Shown: positions 42,410-51,698 of the stretch, in pieces
Layout: the number at the start of each line of letters is the position of its first letter
How positions within the stretch are numbered: the stretch's first letter is position 1
DNA from: Neisseria uirgultaei
GTDB taxonomy: Bacteria; Pseudomonadota; Gammaproteobacteria; Burkholderiales; Neisseriaceae
Length of the DNA: 64,000 nucleotides
Reading direction: 5' to 3'
Assembly: GCF_962719845.1 (NCBI RefSeq)
Contig: NZ_CAUIYF010000001.1
Location: 160,572-224,571 of the forward strand
The notes under the pieces: generated by a model
Database searches by the model: none
The model's input: only the letters and a program-made list of their open reading frames with translations
Told to the model about the DNA's origin: nothing
Made by a program: the position numbers and the translations under genes

Positions 42410-43420
42410 ATGAACCACACCATTACCCTGCCCGACCAAACCACCTTTGCCGCCAACGAAGGCGAAACCGTTTTGGCCGCTGCCGCCCGTCAAAACCTCA
42501 ATCTGCCCCATTCCTGCAAAAGCGGTGCCTGCGGGCAATGCAAAGCCGAACTGGTGAGCGGCGATATTCAAATGGGCGAACACTCGGAACAGGCTTTATC
42601 CGAAGCAGAAAAAGCCCAAGGCAAGATTTTGATGTGCTGCACCACCGCGCAAAGCGACATCAGCATCAACATCCCCGGCTACAAAGCCGATGCCCTACCC
42701 GTCCGCACCCTGCCCGCACGCATCGAAAGCATTGTTTTCAAACACGATGTCGCCCTCCTGAAACTTGCCCTGCCCAAAGCCCCGCCGTTTGCCTTCTACG
42801 CCGGGCAATACATTGATTTACTACTGCCGGGCAACGTCAGCCGCAGCTACTCCATCGCCAATCCGCCCGACCAAGAAGGCATTTTGGAACTGCACATCCG
42901 CAGGCGCGAAAACGGTGTCTGCTCGGAAATGATTTTCGGCAGCGAACCCAAAGTCAAAGAAAAAGGCATCGTCCGCGTTAAAGGTCCGCTCGGTTCGTTT
43001 ACCTTGCAGGAAGACAGCGGCAAGCCCGTCATCCTGCTGGCAACCGGCACAGGCTACGCCCCCATCCGCAGCATCCTGCTCGACCTTATCCGCCAAGACA
43101 GCAGCCGCGCCGTCCATTTCTACTGGGGCGCGCGTCATCAGGATGATTTGTATGCCCTCGAAGAAGCACAAAGGTTGGCATGCCGTCTGAAAAACGCCTG
43201 CTTCACCCCCGTATTGTCCCGCCCCGGAGAGGGCTGGCAAGGAAGAAAAGGCCACGTACAAGACATCGCGGCACAAGACCACCCCGACCTGTCGGAATAC
43301 GAAGTATTTGCCTGCGGCTCTCCGGCTATGACCGAACAAGCAAAGAATCTGTTTGTGCAACAGCATAAGCTGCCGGAAAACTTGTTTTTCTCCGACGCAT
43401 TCACGCCGTCCGCATCATAA
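42410..43420 (+). CDS. Ferredoxin-fused NAD(P)H:FAD oxidoreductase
   Basis: A 336-residue flavo-iron-sulfur reductase. Residues 1-90 are a plant-type [2Fe-2S] ferredoxin with cysteines at about 36, 41, 44 and 76 (HSCKSGACGQCKAEL, KILMCC). Then come an FAD domain (RSYSIANPPDQEGILELHIR) and an NAD domain (VILLATGTGYAPIRSILLDL, then EVFACGSPAMT). It resembles the electron-transfer component of CDP-6-deoxyhexose reductases and oxygenases, but no partner oxygenase is adjacent, so its acceptor is unknown. It stands alone between DUS hairpins. Confidence 0.87.
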   Translation: MNHTITLPDQTTFAANEGETVLAAAARQNLNLPHSCKSGACGQCKAELVSGDIQMGEHSEQALSEAEKAQGKILMCCTTAQSDISINIPGYKADALPVRTLPARIESIVFKHDVALLKLALPKAPPFAFYAGQYIDLLLPGNVSRSYSIANPPDQEGILELHIRRRENGVCSEMIFGSEPKVKEKGIVRVKGPLGSFTLQEDSGKPVILLATGTGYAPIRSILLDLIRQDSSRAVHFYWGARHQDDLYALEEAQRLACRLKNACFTPVLSRPGEGWQGRKGHVQDIAAQDHPDLSEYEVFACGSPAMTEQAKNLFVQQHKLPENLFFSDAFTPSAS

Positions 43421-43497
43421 TTCCCCGGTATAAAGAAGATTCGGGCTTTCCGTTCGGAACACAAAAAACTTCCCGTCCGTATTTTCCCCGTGAAAAA

Positions 43498-43535
43498 ATG
43501 CCGTCTGAAACCCGATTCCGGTTTTCAGACGGCAT
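43498..43535. terminator. Inverted DUS pair between convergent reductase gene and pdxH
   Basis: DUS arms extended by AA/TT pairing, loop of about ten bases. It serves both convergent genes. Confidence 0.8.
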
Positions 43536-43549
43536 ATGTTTTTTCCTGT

Positions 43550-44182
43550 TCAAGGCGACAGCCGCTCGCGTATCCAGCCGCCATCCAGCAAACGGTATTG
43601 GATGCGGTCGTGCAGCCTGCTCGGCCTGCCCTGCCAAAACTCGATCAAATCGGGAATCACAATATAGCCGCCCCAATGCGGCGGACGCGGCACATGCAAA
43701 GGATGTTTGAGTCCGACCGCCGCCGCCTTTGCCACTAAAACCGCCTTGTTCGGAATCACCTCGCTCTGCTCGCTTGCCCACGCACCCAAACGGCTCTGAT
43801 ACGGGCGGCTCTCAAAATATTCGTCCGACAGCTTCTCCGCCAGCCTTTCAACACGCCCTTCCACGCGCACCTGACGCTCCAGCTCCGGCCAAAAAAACGT
43901 CATCGCCGCAAACGGACGGGCATCCAGCGAACGCCCCTTGCGACTGTGATAATTCGTAAAGAAAACAAAACCTTCAGAATTAACTTCCTTCAGCAGCACC
44001 ATACGGCTGTTGGGTCTGCCGCGTCCATCGACCGCCGCCACATTGACCGCCGTCGGCTCGTTGACCTGTGCGCGTACTGCCTCGTCCAACCACCGCTCGA
44101 ACTGCTCGATCGGATTATCGGCGCAATCGCCTTCCGACAATTCCCGTTTGCTGTAATCTTCCCGAATATTGTGCAAATCCAT
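43550..44182 (-). CDS. pdxH: Pyridoxamine 5'-phosphate oxidase
   Basis: A 210-residue FMN enzyme that makes pyridoxal phosphate. Typical segments are MDLHNIREDYSKRELSEGDC, RMVLLKEVNSEGFVFFTNYH, SRKGRSLDARPFAAMTFFWP and the C-terminal ending in LSP. FMN and substrate residues (RxxLLK, YxS, SRxG) are present. The length is that of E. coli PdxH. It is divergent from rluB with a 217-base spacer. Confidence 0.95.
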   Translation of the reverse strand: MDLHNIREDYSKRELSEGDCADNPIEQFERWLDEAVRAQVNEPTAVNVAAVDGRGRPNSRMVLLKEVNSEGFVFFTNYHSRKGRSLDARPFAAMTFFWPELERQVRVEGRVERLAEKLSDEYFESRPYQSRLGAWASEQSEVIPNKAVLVAKAAAVGLKHPLHVPRPPHWGGYIVIPDLIEFWQGRPSRLHDRIQYRLLDGGWIRERLSP

Positions 44183-44399
44183 TTACCGCTCCTCTTATCA
44201 TTTGAAAGATTCTACTCCCGCACACAAACCGATTTCAACCGTTGCACAAACTTTGTCCCCAAAGCCACAGCGACGATTTCATCCGCAAAACCGCCGCATC
44301 AGGTACAATATCGAACCGTCCGACCGAGGGCGGCATTTTATCAACCCGTCCTGCCGCACACGCCGCAGAAGAACCGCCTTATCAGGCGAGTTAGGAAAA

Positions 44400-45452
44400 A
44401 TGATGTCCAAGCAACCCACCAGCAAACGCCAATGGCGCGACGGCGCAGCCCCGTCTGCCAAAAAAACCGCCAAACCGTTCAAAAGCAAAGCCCGTCCCAA
44501 AGGCGAAACGGGCAAAACCGCATCCCAACCTTACGGACAAAAAGCTTCAGACGGCATCAAGCCGCAACACGCCCCCAAACAGCGCGCCGCCAAAGCCAAA
44601 AAACTCGTCGTCCGCAATCCCAACCAAAAAATTATGGAACACGCGCGCGATTTGAAAGAACGCCGCAGCGACCTGTCGCGTATGGAACCCGAACGCCTGC
44701 AAAAAGTGCTTGCCGCGTCCGGCGTCGGCTCGCGCCGCGAAATGGAAGAATGGATTACCAACGGCTGGGTAACGGTCAACGGCAAAACCGCGCAACTGGG
44801 CGACAAAGTTACCCCCGACGACCACGTTACCGTCAAAGGCAGCATCATCAAACTCAAATGGGCGGATCGCCTGCCGCGCATCATCCTGTATTACAAACAA
44901 GAAGGCGAAATCGTTTCCCGTGACGACCCGCAAGGCCGCGTCAGCATATTCGACCGCCTGCCGCAGGCCGCCAGCAGCCGCTGGGTCGCCATCGGACGCT
45001 TGGACATCAACACCAGCGGTCTGCTCATCCTGACCACCTCCGGCGAACTCGTCCAACGTTTCGCCCACCCCAGCTTCGAAGTCGAACGCGAATACGCCGT
45101 GCGCGTCTTGGGTGGGCTGACCGGCGAACAAATGCGCGTCCTCACCGAAGAAGGCGTGATGCTCGAAGACGGCTTGGCAAAAGTCGAACGCATCCGCGAA
45201 CAAGGCGGCGAAGGCGCGAACAAATGGTACAACGTCGTGATTAAAGAAGGCCGCAACCGCGAAGTGCGCCGCATATTCGAAAGCCAAGGACTCACCGTCA
45301 GCCGCCTTGTGCGCGTCGGCTTCGGCCCCATCGGACTGCCCAACCGCCTCAAACGCGGACAGTTCTACGAACTCAACCCCGCCGAAGTCGCCAACATCAT
45401 CAAATGGGCGGACATGCTACTGCCGGGAGAACGCCGCCGCAAAAAAGCCTGA
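44400..45452 (+). CDS. rluB: 23S rRNA pseudouridine synthase RluB-like
   Basis: A pseudouridine synthase of the RsuA/RluB family, 350 residues if the first of two adjacent ATG codons is used (AGGA five bases upstream). A basic, Lys-rich N-terminal extension (about 1-95) precedes an S4 RNA-binding domain (ERLQKVLAASGVGSRREMEE) and the catalytic domain with Asp in GRLDINTSGLLILTTSGEL. The motif YNVVIKEGRNREVRRIFESQ places it near RluB, which modifies 23S rRNA position 2605. A DUS hairpin follows. Confidence 0.88.
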   Translation: MMSKQPTSKRQWRDGAAPSAKKTAKPFKSKARPKGETGKTASQPYGQKASDGIKPQHAPKQRAAKAKKLVVRNPNQKIMEHARDLKERRSDLSRMEPERLQKVLAASGVGSRREMEEWITNGWVTVNGKTAQLGDKVTPDDHVTVKGSIIKLKWADRLPRIILYYKQEGEIVSRDDPQGRVSIFDRLPQAASSRWVAIGRLDINTSGLLILTTSGELVQRFAHPSFEVEREYAVRVLGGLTGEQMRVLTEEGVMLEDGLAKVERIREQGGEGANKWYNVVIKEGRNREVRRIFESQGLTVSRLVRVGFGPIGLPNRLKRGQFYELNPAEVANIIKWADMLLPGERRRKKA

Positions 45453-45460
45453 AAGTAAAA

Positions 45461-45494
45461 ATGCCGTCTGAAACGCCACACCTTCAGACGGCAT
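45461..45494. terminator. Inverted DUS pair after rluB
   Basis: Twelve-base-pair DUS hairpin nine bases after the rluB stop. Confidence 0.8.
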
Positions 45495-45547
45495 ACTGTG
45501 AAATTTTTCTACCATAGTCTTAGCCTATATTAAAAAATTATTAAAAA

Positions 45548-46048
45548 TCATTCATTTATTTTCACAATATTATATTTAATATTATTATCGATAGCTTCCT
45601 TAAAAATTAGTATACTATTTTCAATTATCTTCTTCTCTAATTCAAACTCAAATAAATCGTTGCAATCGTATTCATAGCTATAATTTGAAAATGTATTTTC
45701 ACGTAATTTCCATAAAAATGAAACACGATTTTTATTATTAAAATAATACATTTGATAATCATCAAATGAATCCCCAAGCCCTACAATATATTCACTAGTG
45801 GTCTCATCATTGATTAGATAATAAAATTTCCTATTGGTATTGGAATTAATAATATCTTCCGGTAATCTAATTTGATTCGATAAACATCGCTCAAGGCGGG
45901 CTATAAATACGGGAATATAGGTCTCATCATTAAATGTTCCTAGCGGTATAGAATTTATCCAAATTCTCAATGGTATTGTGGAATAATAGGATTTTATTGG
46001 TAGCTTGGTTACTTCAATAGCAAAAAATTTCTTACATCCAAATATCAT
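45548..46048 (-). CDS. Putative immunity protein (Imm42-like)
   Basis: A 166-residue, strongly AT-rich gene. The protein starts MIFGCKKFFAIEVTKLPIKS and continues with PLRIWINSIPLGTFND and an acidic, Tyr-rich C-terminal half (YEYDCNDLFEFELEKKIIEN). The opening pattern (MIFG...FAIE...WIN...LG) resembles immunity proteins of the Imm42 type. Its start codon lies within the last codons of a toxin-like reading frame (ending at 46032), the usual toxin/immunity junction. Composition differs sharply from rluB and its other neighbours, so the cassette was acquired. Family assignment from memory is tentative. Confidence 0.55.
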   Translation of the reverse strand: MIFGCKKFFAIEVTKLPIKSYYSTIPLRIWINSIPLGTFNDETYIPVFIARLERCLSNQIRLPEDIINSNTNRKFYYLINDETTSEYIVGLGDSFDDYQMYYFNNKNRVSFLWKLRENTFSNYSYEYDCNDLFEFELEKKIIENSILIFKEAIDNNIKYNIVKINE

Positions 46049-46091
46049 AATTAGTATCCTTTCCGTATTTCTTTGGGGAATGTCCCCATAA
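46032..46091 (-). pseudogene. C-terminal tail of a polymorphic toxin (remnant)
   Basis: The minus strand reads WGHSPKKYGKDTNYDIWM then TAA at 46032, overlapping the immunity gene start by 17 bases. The sequence has the look of a toxin C-terminus, and the overlap is typical of toxin-immunity pairs. Upstream, the frame runs into the antisense of a GC-rich gene (46107), so the toxin body is absent and only about 18 residues remain. Confidence 0.5.
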
Positions 46092-46106
46092 TCCCGAGGA
46101 TGCCCC

Positions 46107-46520
46107 GTGTTCGACTACCTCAAACACAAAATCAAAACCTACGCCGTCAACCCCCTTACCGGCATGGTTCACGAAAAACAGGAAGCACTTGCCCGCAAAA
46201 CCGCCGAACGGGCCGCGACCATACTGTTTTGGCTGACTGCCGGACTGACCGACATTTTCACCCTTATCCTCGCCTTGCTCAGCCTTTCCCTGCTTATCGG
46301 ACAACTGCTGGGCAGCTATCTGTACGGCCTCTTCATCTTTACCGCCCTATTCATCCTAATTTTCCTCATCCTCCTATCCGTACGCAAGCGCATCGAAACC
46401 GCCGTCCGACAAGCACTGTTCCGTCTCCTCAAACCCCAAATCCCCCAAGAAAGCCAAAACGCGGACGGCATCACCGACAACACGGCACATTCCCTTCCCA
46501 ACCAAGACAACCCGACCTGA
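46107..46520 (+). CDS. Small membrane protein, holin-3-6/YqjE-like
   Basis: A 137-residue protein starting with GTG (FDYLKHKIKTYAVNPLTGMV). It has a basic amphipathic N-terminus, two transmembrane segments (about 40-63 and 67-92: ILFWLTAGLTDIFTLILALL, LFIFTALFILIFLILLSV) and a soluble tail. This layout is that of the putative holin/YqjE family of cell-envelope proteins, whose role is not established. It is in GC-normal DNA, unlike the adjacent toxin/immunity cassette. A DUS hairpin follows. Confidence 0.6.
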   Translation: MFDYLKHKIKTYAVNPLTGMVHEKQEALARKTAERAATILFWLTAGLTDIFTLILALLSLSLLIGQLLGSYLYGLFIFTALFILIFLILLSVRKRIETAVRQALFRLLKPQIPQESQNADGITDNTAHSLPNQDNPT

Positions 46521-46526
46521 AACAAA

Positions 46527-46561
46527 ATGCCGTCTGAAACATCTACTGTTTCAGACGGCAT
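46527..46561. terminator. Inverted DUS pair between convergent genes
   Basis: DUS arms extended by AAAC/GTTT pairing with A and T flanks. It serves the small membrane protein gene and the convergent OFA transporter. Confidence 0.8.
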
Positions 46562-46576
46562 TTTATTCGGGCGTTT

Positions 46577-48118
46577 TCAGGAGAAAAGGTCGAGTGCTTT
46601 GACAAAGACCATCACCACGCCGTAGGCGAGCGGTATGACGGCCAATGCCCAACGCCACCAGACCGATATGCCGCCGCCGGAAACTTTTTCGCCCACAAGG
46701 TAAGCGTCGGATATGGCGGTTTCGTCGTCGGGGTTACCGCTGCGTGCGGCTGCCTTGATGTCTTTTTCGTGGTGTTTTTCGTGTACGGATTTGACGGCGA
46801 GGTTGCACAACAAACCGATAATCAGCAAGCCCGCCATAATGTACATGGTTACGCTGTATGCCTGTGCCGCCGGTATGCCGCTGTCGATTTGGCTTTGGCG
46901 TATGTAATTGACCAGTACCGGGCCGATAACGGCGGCGGTTGACCAGGCCAGCAGGATGCGCCCGTGAATCGCACCGACCTGATAGGTGCCGAACAGGTCT
47001 TTCAGGTAGGCGGGAATGGCGGCAAATCCGCCGCCGTACATGGAAATAATCACGCAGAAGCCAATGATGAACAGGGTTTTACTGCCGCCCTCGCCGATGG
47101 AGGGAACGGCGAAATACAGCAGCGAACCGAGTACGAAGAAGATGGTGTAGGTGTTTTTGCGTCCGATTTTGTCGGAAACGCTCGACCATAAAAAGCGTCC
47201 GCCCATATTAAACAGGCTCAGGAGGCTGACGAAGCCTGCCGCCGCACCTGCGCCGACTGCCGCCTGCCTGCCTGCCGAGGTTTCGGAAAAGAGTTCTTGA
47301 ATCATCACGGATGCCTGACCCAATACGCCGATGCCGGCTGTTACGTTCAGGCACAATACCCAGAACAACAGCCAAAACTGCGGCGTTTTCATGGCTTGGG
47401 ACACGTTGACATGATTGCTGCTGACCAGCTTGTTTTGCGTTTTCGGCGCGGTATAGCCTTCAGGTTTCCAGCCGTCGGCAGGTACGCGGATGGTAAACGC
47501 GCCGAACATCATCAGTGCGAGGTAAAGCAGGCCCAATACGGCGAAGGTTTCGGCAACCCCGACCGAAGCGGCGTTTGAGAAGGCATTCATCAGTGATACG
47601 GAAAGCGGCGAGGCCAGCATTGCGCCGCCGCCGAAACCCATAATCGCCAAACCAGTCGCCATACCCGGCTTGTCGGGAAACCATTTCATCAGTGTGGAAA
47701 CCGGCCCGATATAGCCCAAACCCAAGCCTACGCCGCCGATGACGCCGTTGCCCAAATAAAGCAGGAAGAGGTTATGCGTACTCACGCCGAATGCGGATAC
47801 GAAGAAGCCCAAGCTGAAGCAGCATGCGGCGGCAAATATGGCTTTGCGCGGCCCTACCCGTTCCATCCACGTACCGAACAGGGCGGCCGACGCGCCCAGC
47901 ATCGCAAGTGCGATACTGAAAATCCAACCTACGGTCGTCAGCTTCCAATCTCCGGCCGCCGATTCGGTTATGCCGATAAGTTTGGTCAGCGGCGCGTTGA
48001 ATACGGAATAGGCGTAAATCTGCCCGATGGCAAGGTGCACCGCCAATGCTGCGGGCGGTACGAGCCAACGGTTGAAACCCGGCTTGGCAATACTTGCCTC
48101 ACGGTCTAAAAACTTCAT
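46577..48118 (-). CDS. OFA family MFS transporter (oxalate/formate antiporter-like)
   Basis: A 513-residue inner membrane transporter with about 12-14 transmembrane segments, of the oxalate/formate antiporter (OFA) branch of the major facilitator family. Diagnostic segments are HLAIGQIYAYSVFNAPLTKL, GLGLGYIGPVSTLMKWFPDK and GMATGLAIMGFGGGAMLASP. Substrates in this branch are small monocarboxylates or dicarboxylates, and the one here is unknown. It is monocistronic, with an AT-rich upstream region (48119-48190). Confidence 0.87.
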   Translation of the reverse strand: MKFLDREASIAKPGFNRWLVPPAALAVHLAIGQIYAYSVFNAPLTKLIGITESAAGDWKLTTVGWIFSIALAMLGASAALFGTWMERVGPRKAIFAAACCFSLGFFVSAFGVSTHNLFLLYLGNGVIGGVGLGLGYIGPVSTLMKWFPDKPGMATGLAIMGFGGGAMLASPLSVSLMNAFSNAASVGVAETFAVLGLLYLALMMFGAFTIRVPADGWKPEGYTAPKTQNKLVSSNHVNVSQAMKTPQFWLLFWVLCLNVTAGIGVLGQASVMIQELFSETSAGRQAAVGAGAAAGFVSLLSLFNMGGRFLWSSVSDKIGRKNTYTIFFVLGSLLYFAVPSIGEGGSKTLFIIGFCVIISMYGGGFAAIPAYLKDLFGTYQVGAIHGRILLAWSTAAVIGPVLVNYIRQSQIDSGIPAAQAYSVTMYIMAGLLIIGLLCNLAVKSVHEKHHEKDIKAAARSGNPDDETAISDAYLVGEKVSGGGISVWWRWALAVIPLAYGVVMVFVKALDLFS

Positions 48119-48190
48119 AACATCCTCTTTCTGTCAGTTGAAAAATAAAATTTCATTTGCTCAATGAAAACTTATTGAAAATTATAAAAA

Positions 48191-48740
48191 AATATCGGGT
48201 CGGGTTTTTATCCGCCCCAAGATGCCCCGTCTGAAACATTTTTGGCGTACGGAAAGGTTTCTGTTTTTTCCGATAAATTCCTGCGGCTTTTCGCTTCCGG
48301 ATTTCCGCTTTTGCGGGAATGACAAATTAAGGATTATCTTAAGGTCAAGGGACTGGATTCCCGCTTTCGTGGGAATGACGGCGGCGGGTTGCTGTTTTTT
48401 GTTTATAAATTTCTGTAACTTTGAATTTCAGCCATCTTCAATAAATTATCGAAACGTATCAATCGTCATTCCCGCGCAGGCGGGAATCCATCCACTTCGT
48501 TCGATTTCATTTTTTTTTTTCGAGTAACTTCTGACTCGTCATTCCCGCGTAGGCGGGAATCCATCCACTTCGTTCGATTTCATTTTTTTTTTCGAGTAAC
48601 TTCTGACTCGTCATTCCCGCGTAGGCGGGAATCCGGTTTTTTGAGTTTCAGTCATTTCTAATACATTCCCACCACTTTTCCCTTCCGGATTCCCGCTTTC
48701 GCGGGAATGACGGCGGCAGGGGAACTGTTTCCGATTGGGT
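48191..48740. repeat. NIME array: six dRS3 repeats and a 73-base tandem duplication
   Basis: dRS3-type repeats lie at 48301-48320 (degenerate left arm), 48357-48376, 48468-48487, 48541-48560, 48613-48632 and 48689-48708. A unit of 73 bases (48464-48536) is repeated in tandem as 72 bases (48537-48608), differing mainly in the length of its T tract (11 versus 10) and one base of the dRS3 core. No gene is present in this stretch between the OFA transporter and xseA. Confidence 0.85.
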
Positions 48741-50096
48741 TTAAATGCAATCGAACAAATCCTGCTGCCCTTGTTCTTTGCTTACGCGCACGTCGGTTTC
48801 GCCGTCAGCGAAAGTAATGTGCAGCTTCTGCCCCTGCTTCAAAACATCGGCGTTGCGGATGACTTGTCCGCGTGTGTTTTTGACGACGGAAAAGCCGCGC
48901 TCCAGAATGTGCTGCGGCGAAACGGCTTCGAGCAATGCGGCTTGGGCAGCCAGACTTTGGCGGCGGCGGGCGAGCAGCTGGCTGAAGGCGACGGGCAATG
49001 CCGTCTGAAGGCGGACGATGTTGTGTTTGTAAATGGAAACATCAGGACGGTAATGTTGCAGGGCTTGGGTTTGGCGTTCAAAACGGGCGGTGTGGGCGCG
49101 GAGGTTTTGCGTCATCGAGTAGGACAGGGTTTGCGCCAGCTTGCCGATTGAAGCGCGCTGCTCATCAAGTTTTTGGCGCGGGTGGCGGATTTGCCGCGCG
49201 AGCCAGTCGAGTTTTTGGCTGGCATCGAAATAGCGTTGTTCCAAAACGGTTTTCAGACGGCCTTGGGCTTGGGCGAGACGTTGCAGCGATTCTTGGCGGT
49301 TGGGGCTGACCAATTCTGCCGCGCCGGTCGGCGTGGGCGCGCGCACGTCGGCGACGAAATCGGCGAGCGTGAAATCAGTTTCGTGTCCCACGCCGCTGAC
49401 GACGGGAATCGTGCAGGCTTCGATTGCGCGCACGACCGGCTCTTCATTAAACGCCCACAAGTCTTCAATGCTGCCGCCGCCGCGACAGACAATCAACACA
49501 TCGCATTCGGCGCGTTGCGAAGCGGTTTTAATCGCTTGGGCAATTTGCAATTCGCTGCCTGTGCCTTGTACGGGCGTCGGATAAACGATAACGGGGATTT
49601 CGGGCGCGCGGCGGTTTAAGGTGGTAACGACATCGCGCAATGCCGCCGCCGCCAAACTGGTTACGATACCGATACATTGCGGCCGGACGGGCAAAGGTTT
49701 CTTGCGTTCCGCTGCAAACGCGCCTTCCGCCTGCAACTGCGCCTTCAACCGCTCATAGGCTTCGTAAAGCTGCCCCAAACCTTTGAGCCGTACTTCGTTT
49801 ACGGTAATTTGAAATTCGCCCCGTGCCTCGTAAATGCTGATTTTCCCCGCCACTTCGATATGGTCGCCTTCTTTCAAAGGCTTCGCCAAACGCGCCGCCG
49901 CACCCTTGAACATCGCGCAACGCACCTGCGCGCGGCTGTCTTTGAGCGAGAAATAATAATGTCCGCTGGCGGCGCGGGTCAGGTTGGACACTTCGCCCGC
50001 AATCCACAAACCGGCAAGGTGGTTTTCCAAAATACTTTTGGCAAATGCGTTCAACTCGGAAACGGACAACACGGCAGAATGAAAAAAATCAGACAT
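48741..50096 (-). CDS. xseA: Exodeoxyribonuclease VII large subunit
   Basis: A 451-residue XseA. The N-terminal OB fold (about 1-100, SVSELNAFAKSILENHLAGL, ALWIAGEVSNLTRAASGHYYFSLKD region) binds single-stranded DNA. The catalytic domain (GIVTSLAAAALRDVVTTLNR, VIVCRGGGSIEDLWAFNEEP, GVGHETDFTLADFVADVRAP) is followed by a long helical region. With XseB it degrades single-stranded DNA in repair. The start at 50096 (MSDFFHSAVLSV) matches the family; an upstream ATG does not. Confidence 0.95.
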   Translation of the reverse strand: MSDFFHSAVLSVSELNAFAKSILENHLAGLWIAGEVSNLTRAASGHYYFSLKDSRAQVRCAMFKGAAARLAKPLKEGDHIEVAGKISIYEARGEFQITVNEVRLKGLGQLYEAYERLKAQLQAEGAFAAERKKPLPVRPQCIGIVTSLAAAALRDVVTTLNRRAPEIPVIVYPTPVQGTGSELQIAQAIKTASQRAECDVLIVCRGGGSIEDLWAFNEEPVVRAIEACTIPVVSGVGHETDFTLADFVADVRAPTPTGAAELVSPNRQESLQRLAQAQGRLKTVLEQRYFDASQKLDWLARQIRHPRQKLDEQRASIGKLAQTLSYSMTQNLRAHTARFERQTQALQHYRPDVSIYKHNIVRLQTALPVAFSQLLARRRQSLAAQAALLEAVSPQHILERGFSVVKNTRGQVIRNADVLKQGQKLHITFADGETDVRVSKEQGQQDLFDCI

Positions 50097-50322
50097 CGAA
50101 TCAATCAAATAATAAAAAATATGAATGTGTTTTGAAGCCCAAGGCGGCATTGGGCCGCCTAAATTGTCAACAATATTATAACACGCGCCATCTTGCCGCC
50201 CGCCTTTTCCCGTATGACTTTTTTAAGCGGGGAATGGGAAAAATATTCATCAACCCGCCCGCAATCTATTCAAATTGCACCGCCGGCAGGCTATGATGCG
50301 GATATTTTCAACAGGAGGAAAA

Positions 50323-51114
50323 ATGGATACGCAGGCAGTTATCACACATATTGTCCGATGGTTGGACGAATACGCCGCTCAGGCAAATGCAAAAGGGTTT
50401 GTCGTGGGCGTTTCCGGCGGTATCGATTCCGCCGTCGTCTCCACGCTCGCCGCCCGCACCGGTCGCCCCACGCTGCTTTTGGATATGCCGATACGCCAAC
50501 ACCCCGACCAGCTTGAGCGGGCAAGGCGGCACATCCGCAACCTGCAAGGGCAATATGCCAATATAAGCGCACAAACGGCCGATTTGACCGACACGTTCCA
50601 GACCTTTGAGCAAACCGTCGGCGTTCATCAGACGGCATTTGCCAATCAGCCGCTTTCGCTCGCCAACGCCAGAAGCCGCCTGCGTATGCTGACACTCTAC
50701 TACTACGGGCAGGTGCACGGGCTGCTGGTTACGGGGACGGGCAATAAAATCGAAGATTTCGGCGTGGGCTTTTTTACCAAATACGGCGACGGCGGCGTGG
50801 ACATCAGCCCGATTGCCGACCTGACCAAAACGCAGGTTTACCGACTTGCCGAAGCATTGGGCGTGGACGAGGCGATTCAAAAAGCCCCGCCGACCGACGG
50901 CCTGTGGGATACGGAACGCACCGACGAGGAACAAATGGGCGCAAGCTATCCCGAACTGGAGTGGGCAATGGGCGTGTACGGCACGCGCAAACCCGAAGAT
51001 TTTGAAGGTCGGCGGCGCGAAGTTCTGGAAATCTATACGCGGCTTCACCGCGCCATGCAGCACAAAATCAACCCAATTCCCGTGTGCCGCATTCCGCCCG
51101 AATTGCTGGGCTGA
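50323..51114 (+). CDS. nadE: NH3-dependent NAD(+) synthetase
   Basis: A 263-residue NadE that amidates nicotinic acid adenine dinucleotide to NAD with ATP and ammonia. The P-loop-like GVSGGIDSAVVSTLAA and the GTGNKIEDFGVGFFTKYGDG motif are clear. The start at 50323 has AGGAGG at 50313-50318. It is a short form without a glutaminase domain. A DUS hairpin follows. Confidence 0.93.
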   Translation: MDTQAVITHIVRWLDEYAAQANAKGFVVGVSGGIDSAVVSTLAARTGRPTLLLDMPIRQHPDQLERARRHIRNLQGQYANISAQTADLTDTFQTFEQTVGVHQTAFANQPLSLANARSRLRMLTLYYYGQVHGLLVTGTGNKIEDFGVGFFTKYGDGGVDISPIADLTKTQVYRLAEALGVDEAIQKAPPTDGLWDTERTDEEQMGASYPELEWAMGVYGTRKPEDFEGRRREVLEIYTRLHRAMQHKINPIPVCRIPPELLG

Positions 51115-51123
51115 AACATGAAA

Positions 51124-51161
51124 ATGCCGTCTGAAACGGAAAACCGTATTTCAGACGGCAT
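51124..51161. terminator. Inverted DUS pair between convergent nadE and dnrN
   Basis: DUS arms extended by AA(C)...(A)TT pairing with a loop of about ten bases, ten bases past nadE. Confidence 0.8.
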
Positions 51162-51183
51162 GGAAATATCCGACTCCTATCCC

Positions 51184-51657
51184 TTAAGAATCAAGTACGC
51201 GGGCAAACAGAATATCGTTTTCCAAATGAATGTGGTCATTCAAATCCTCCACCATTTCTTTGGCCAAGGCGTAAAGCCGTGTCCAGCTTCCGCAGGCTCC
51301 TTCGGGCGCGTGGAAATCATTGGTCAGCTCTTTGAGCCGTGCGATGGCGCGGTCGTGTTCTTCATGTTCGTGCATCATCACGCTGATGGGCATCGCCGCA
51401 CCCCGACCGACACCCTGATTAATCATCGGAAACAGCATCCTTTCCTCTTTCATCAGATGCATCAGCAGCTCGTTCTGCATATAGGCAAGCAGCTCGGCAA
51501 TTTCCGCCGGAAAGGTATCGGCATGGACTTGGGCCACTTTTTGCGCCAGCGGCACCAATTCTTCAAATTGTGCACGGTGTACATTGTGGTAGCGTTGCAG
51601 GATATGATCGACAGTCGCACCAAAGGGAGCGGTTTCCCAAACGGAAAAATCAGTCAT
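51184..51657 (-). CDS. dnrN: Di-iron iron-sulfur cluster repair protein DnrN (RIC/YtfE family)
   Basis: A 157-residue hemerythrin-like protein with several His and Glu ligands (ILQRYHNVHRAQF, LLMHLMKEERMLFPMI, MMHEHEEHDRAIA, LNDHIHLENDILF). It repairs iron-sulfur clusters damaged by nitric oxide. It lacks the N-terminal ScdA-N part found in some relatives and corresponds to meningococcal DnrN, which is repressed by NsrR. A palindrome fitting an NsrR site lies about 42 bases upstream, and a Correia element lies a further 52 bases upstream. Confidence 0.92.
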   Translation of the reverse strand: MTDFSVWETAPFGATVDHILQRYHNVHRAQFEELVPLAQKVAQVHADTFPAEIAELLAYMQNELLMHLMKEERMLFPMINQGVGRGAAMPISVMMHEHEEHDRAIARLKELTNDFHAPEGACGSWTRLYALAKEMVEDLNDHIHLENDILFARVLDS

Positions 51658-51698
51658 GGCAGGGTTCCTTTTATAGGGTTTTAGGGGTTATTTTTAAC

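Noticed and set aside
48464..48708. Regularly spaced repeats as a CRISPR array
   Set aside because: The repeats are dRS3 palindromes with a tandem duplicated spacer and no cas genes. Spacers are not unique.
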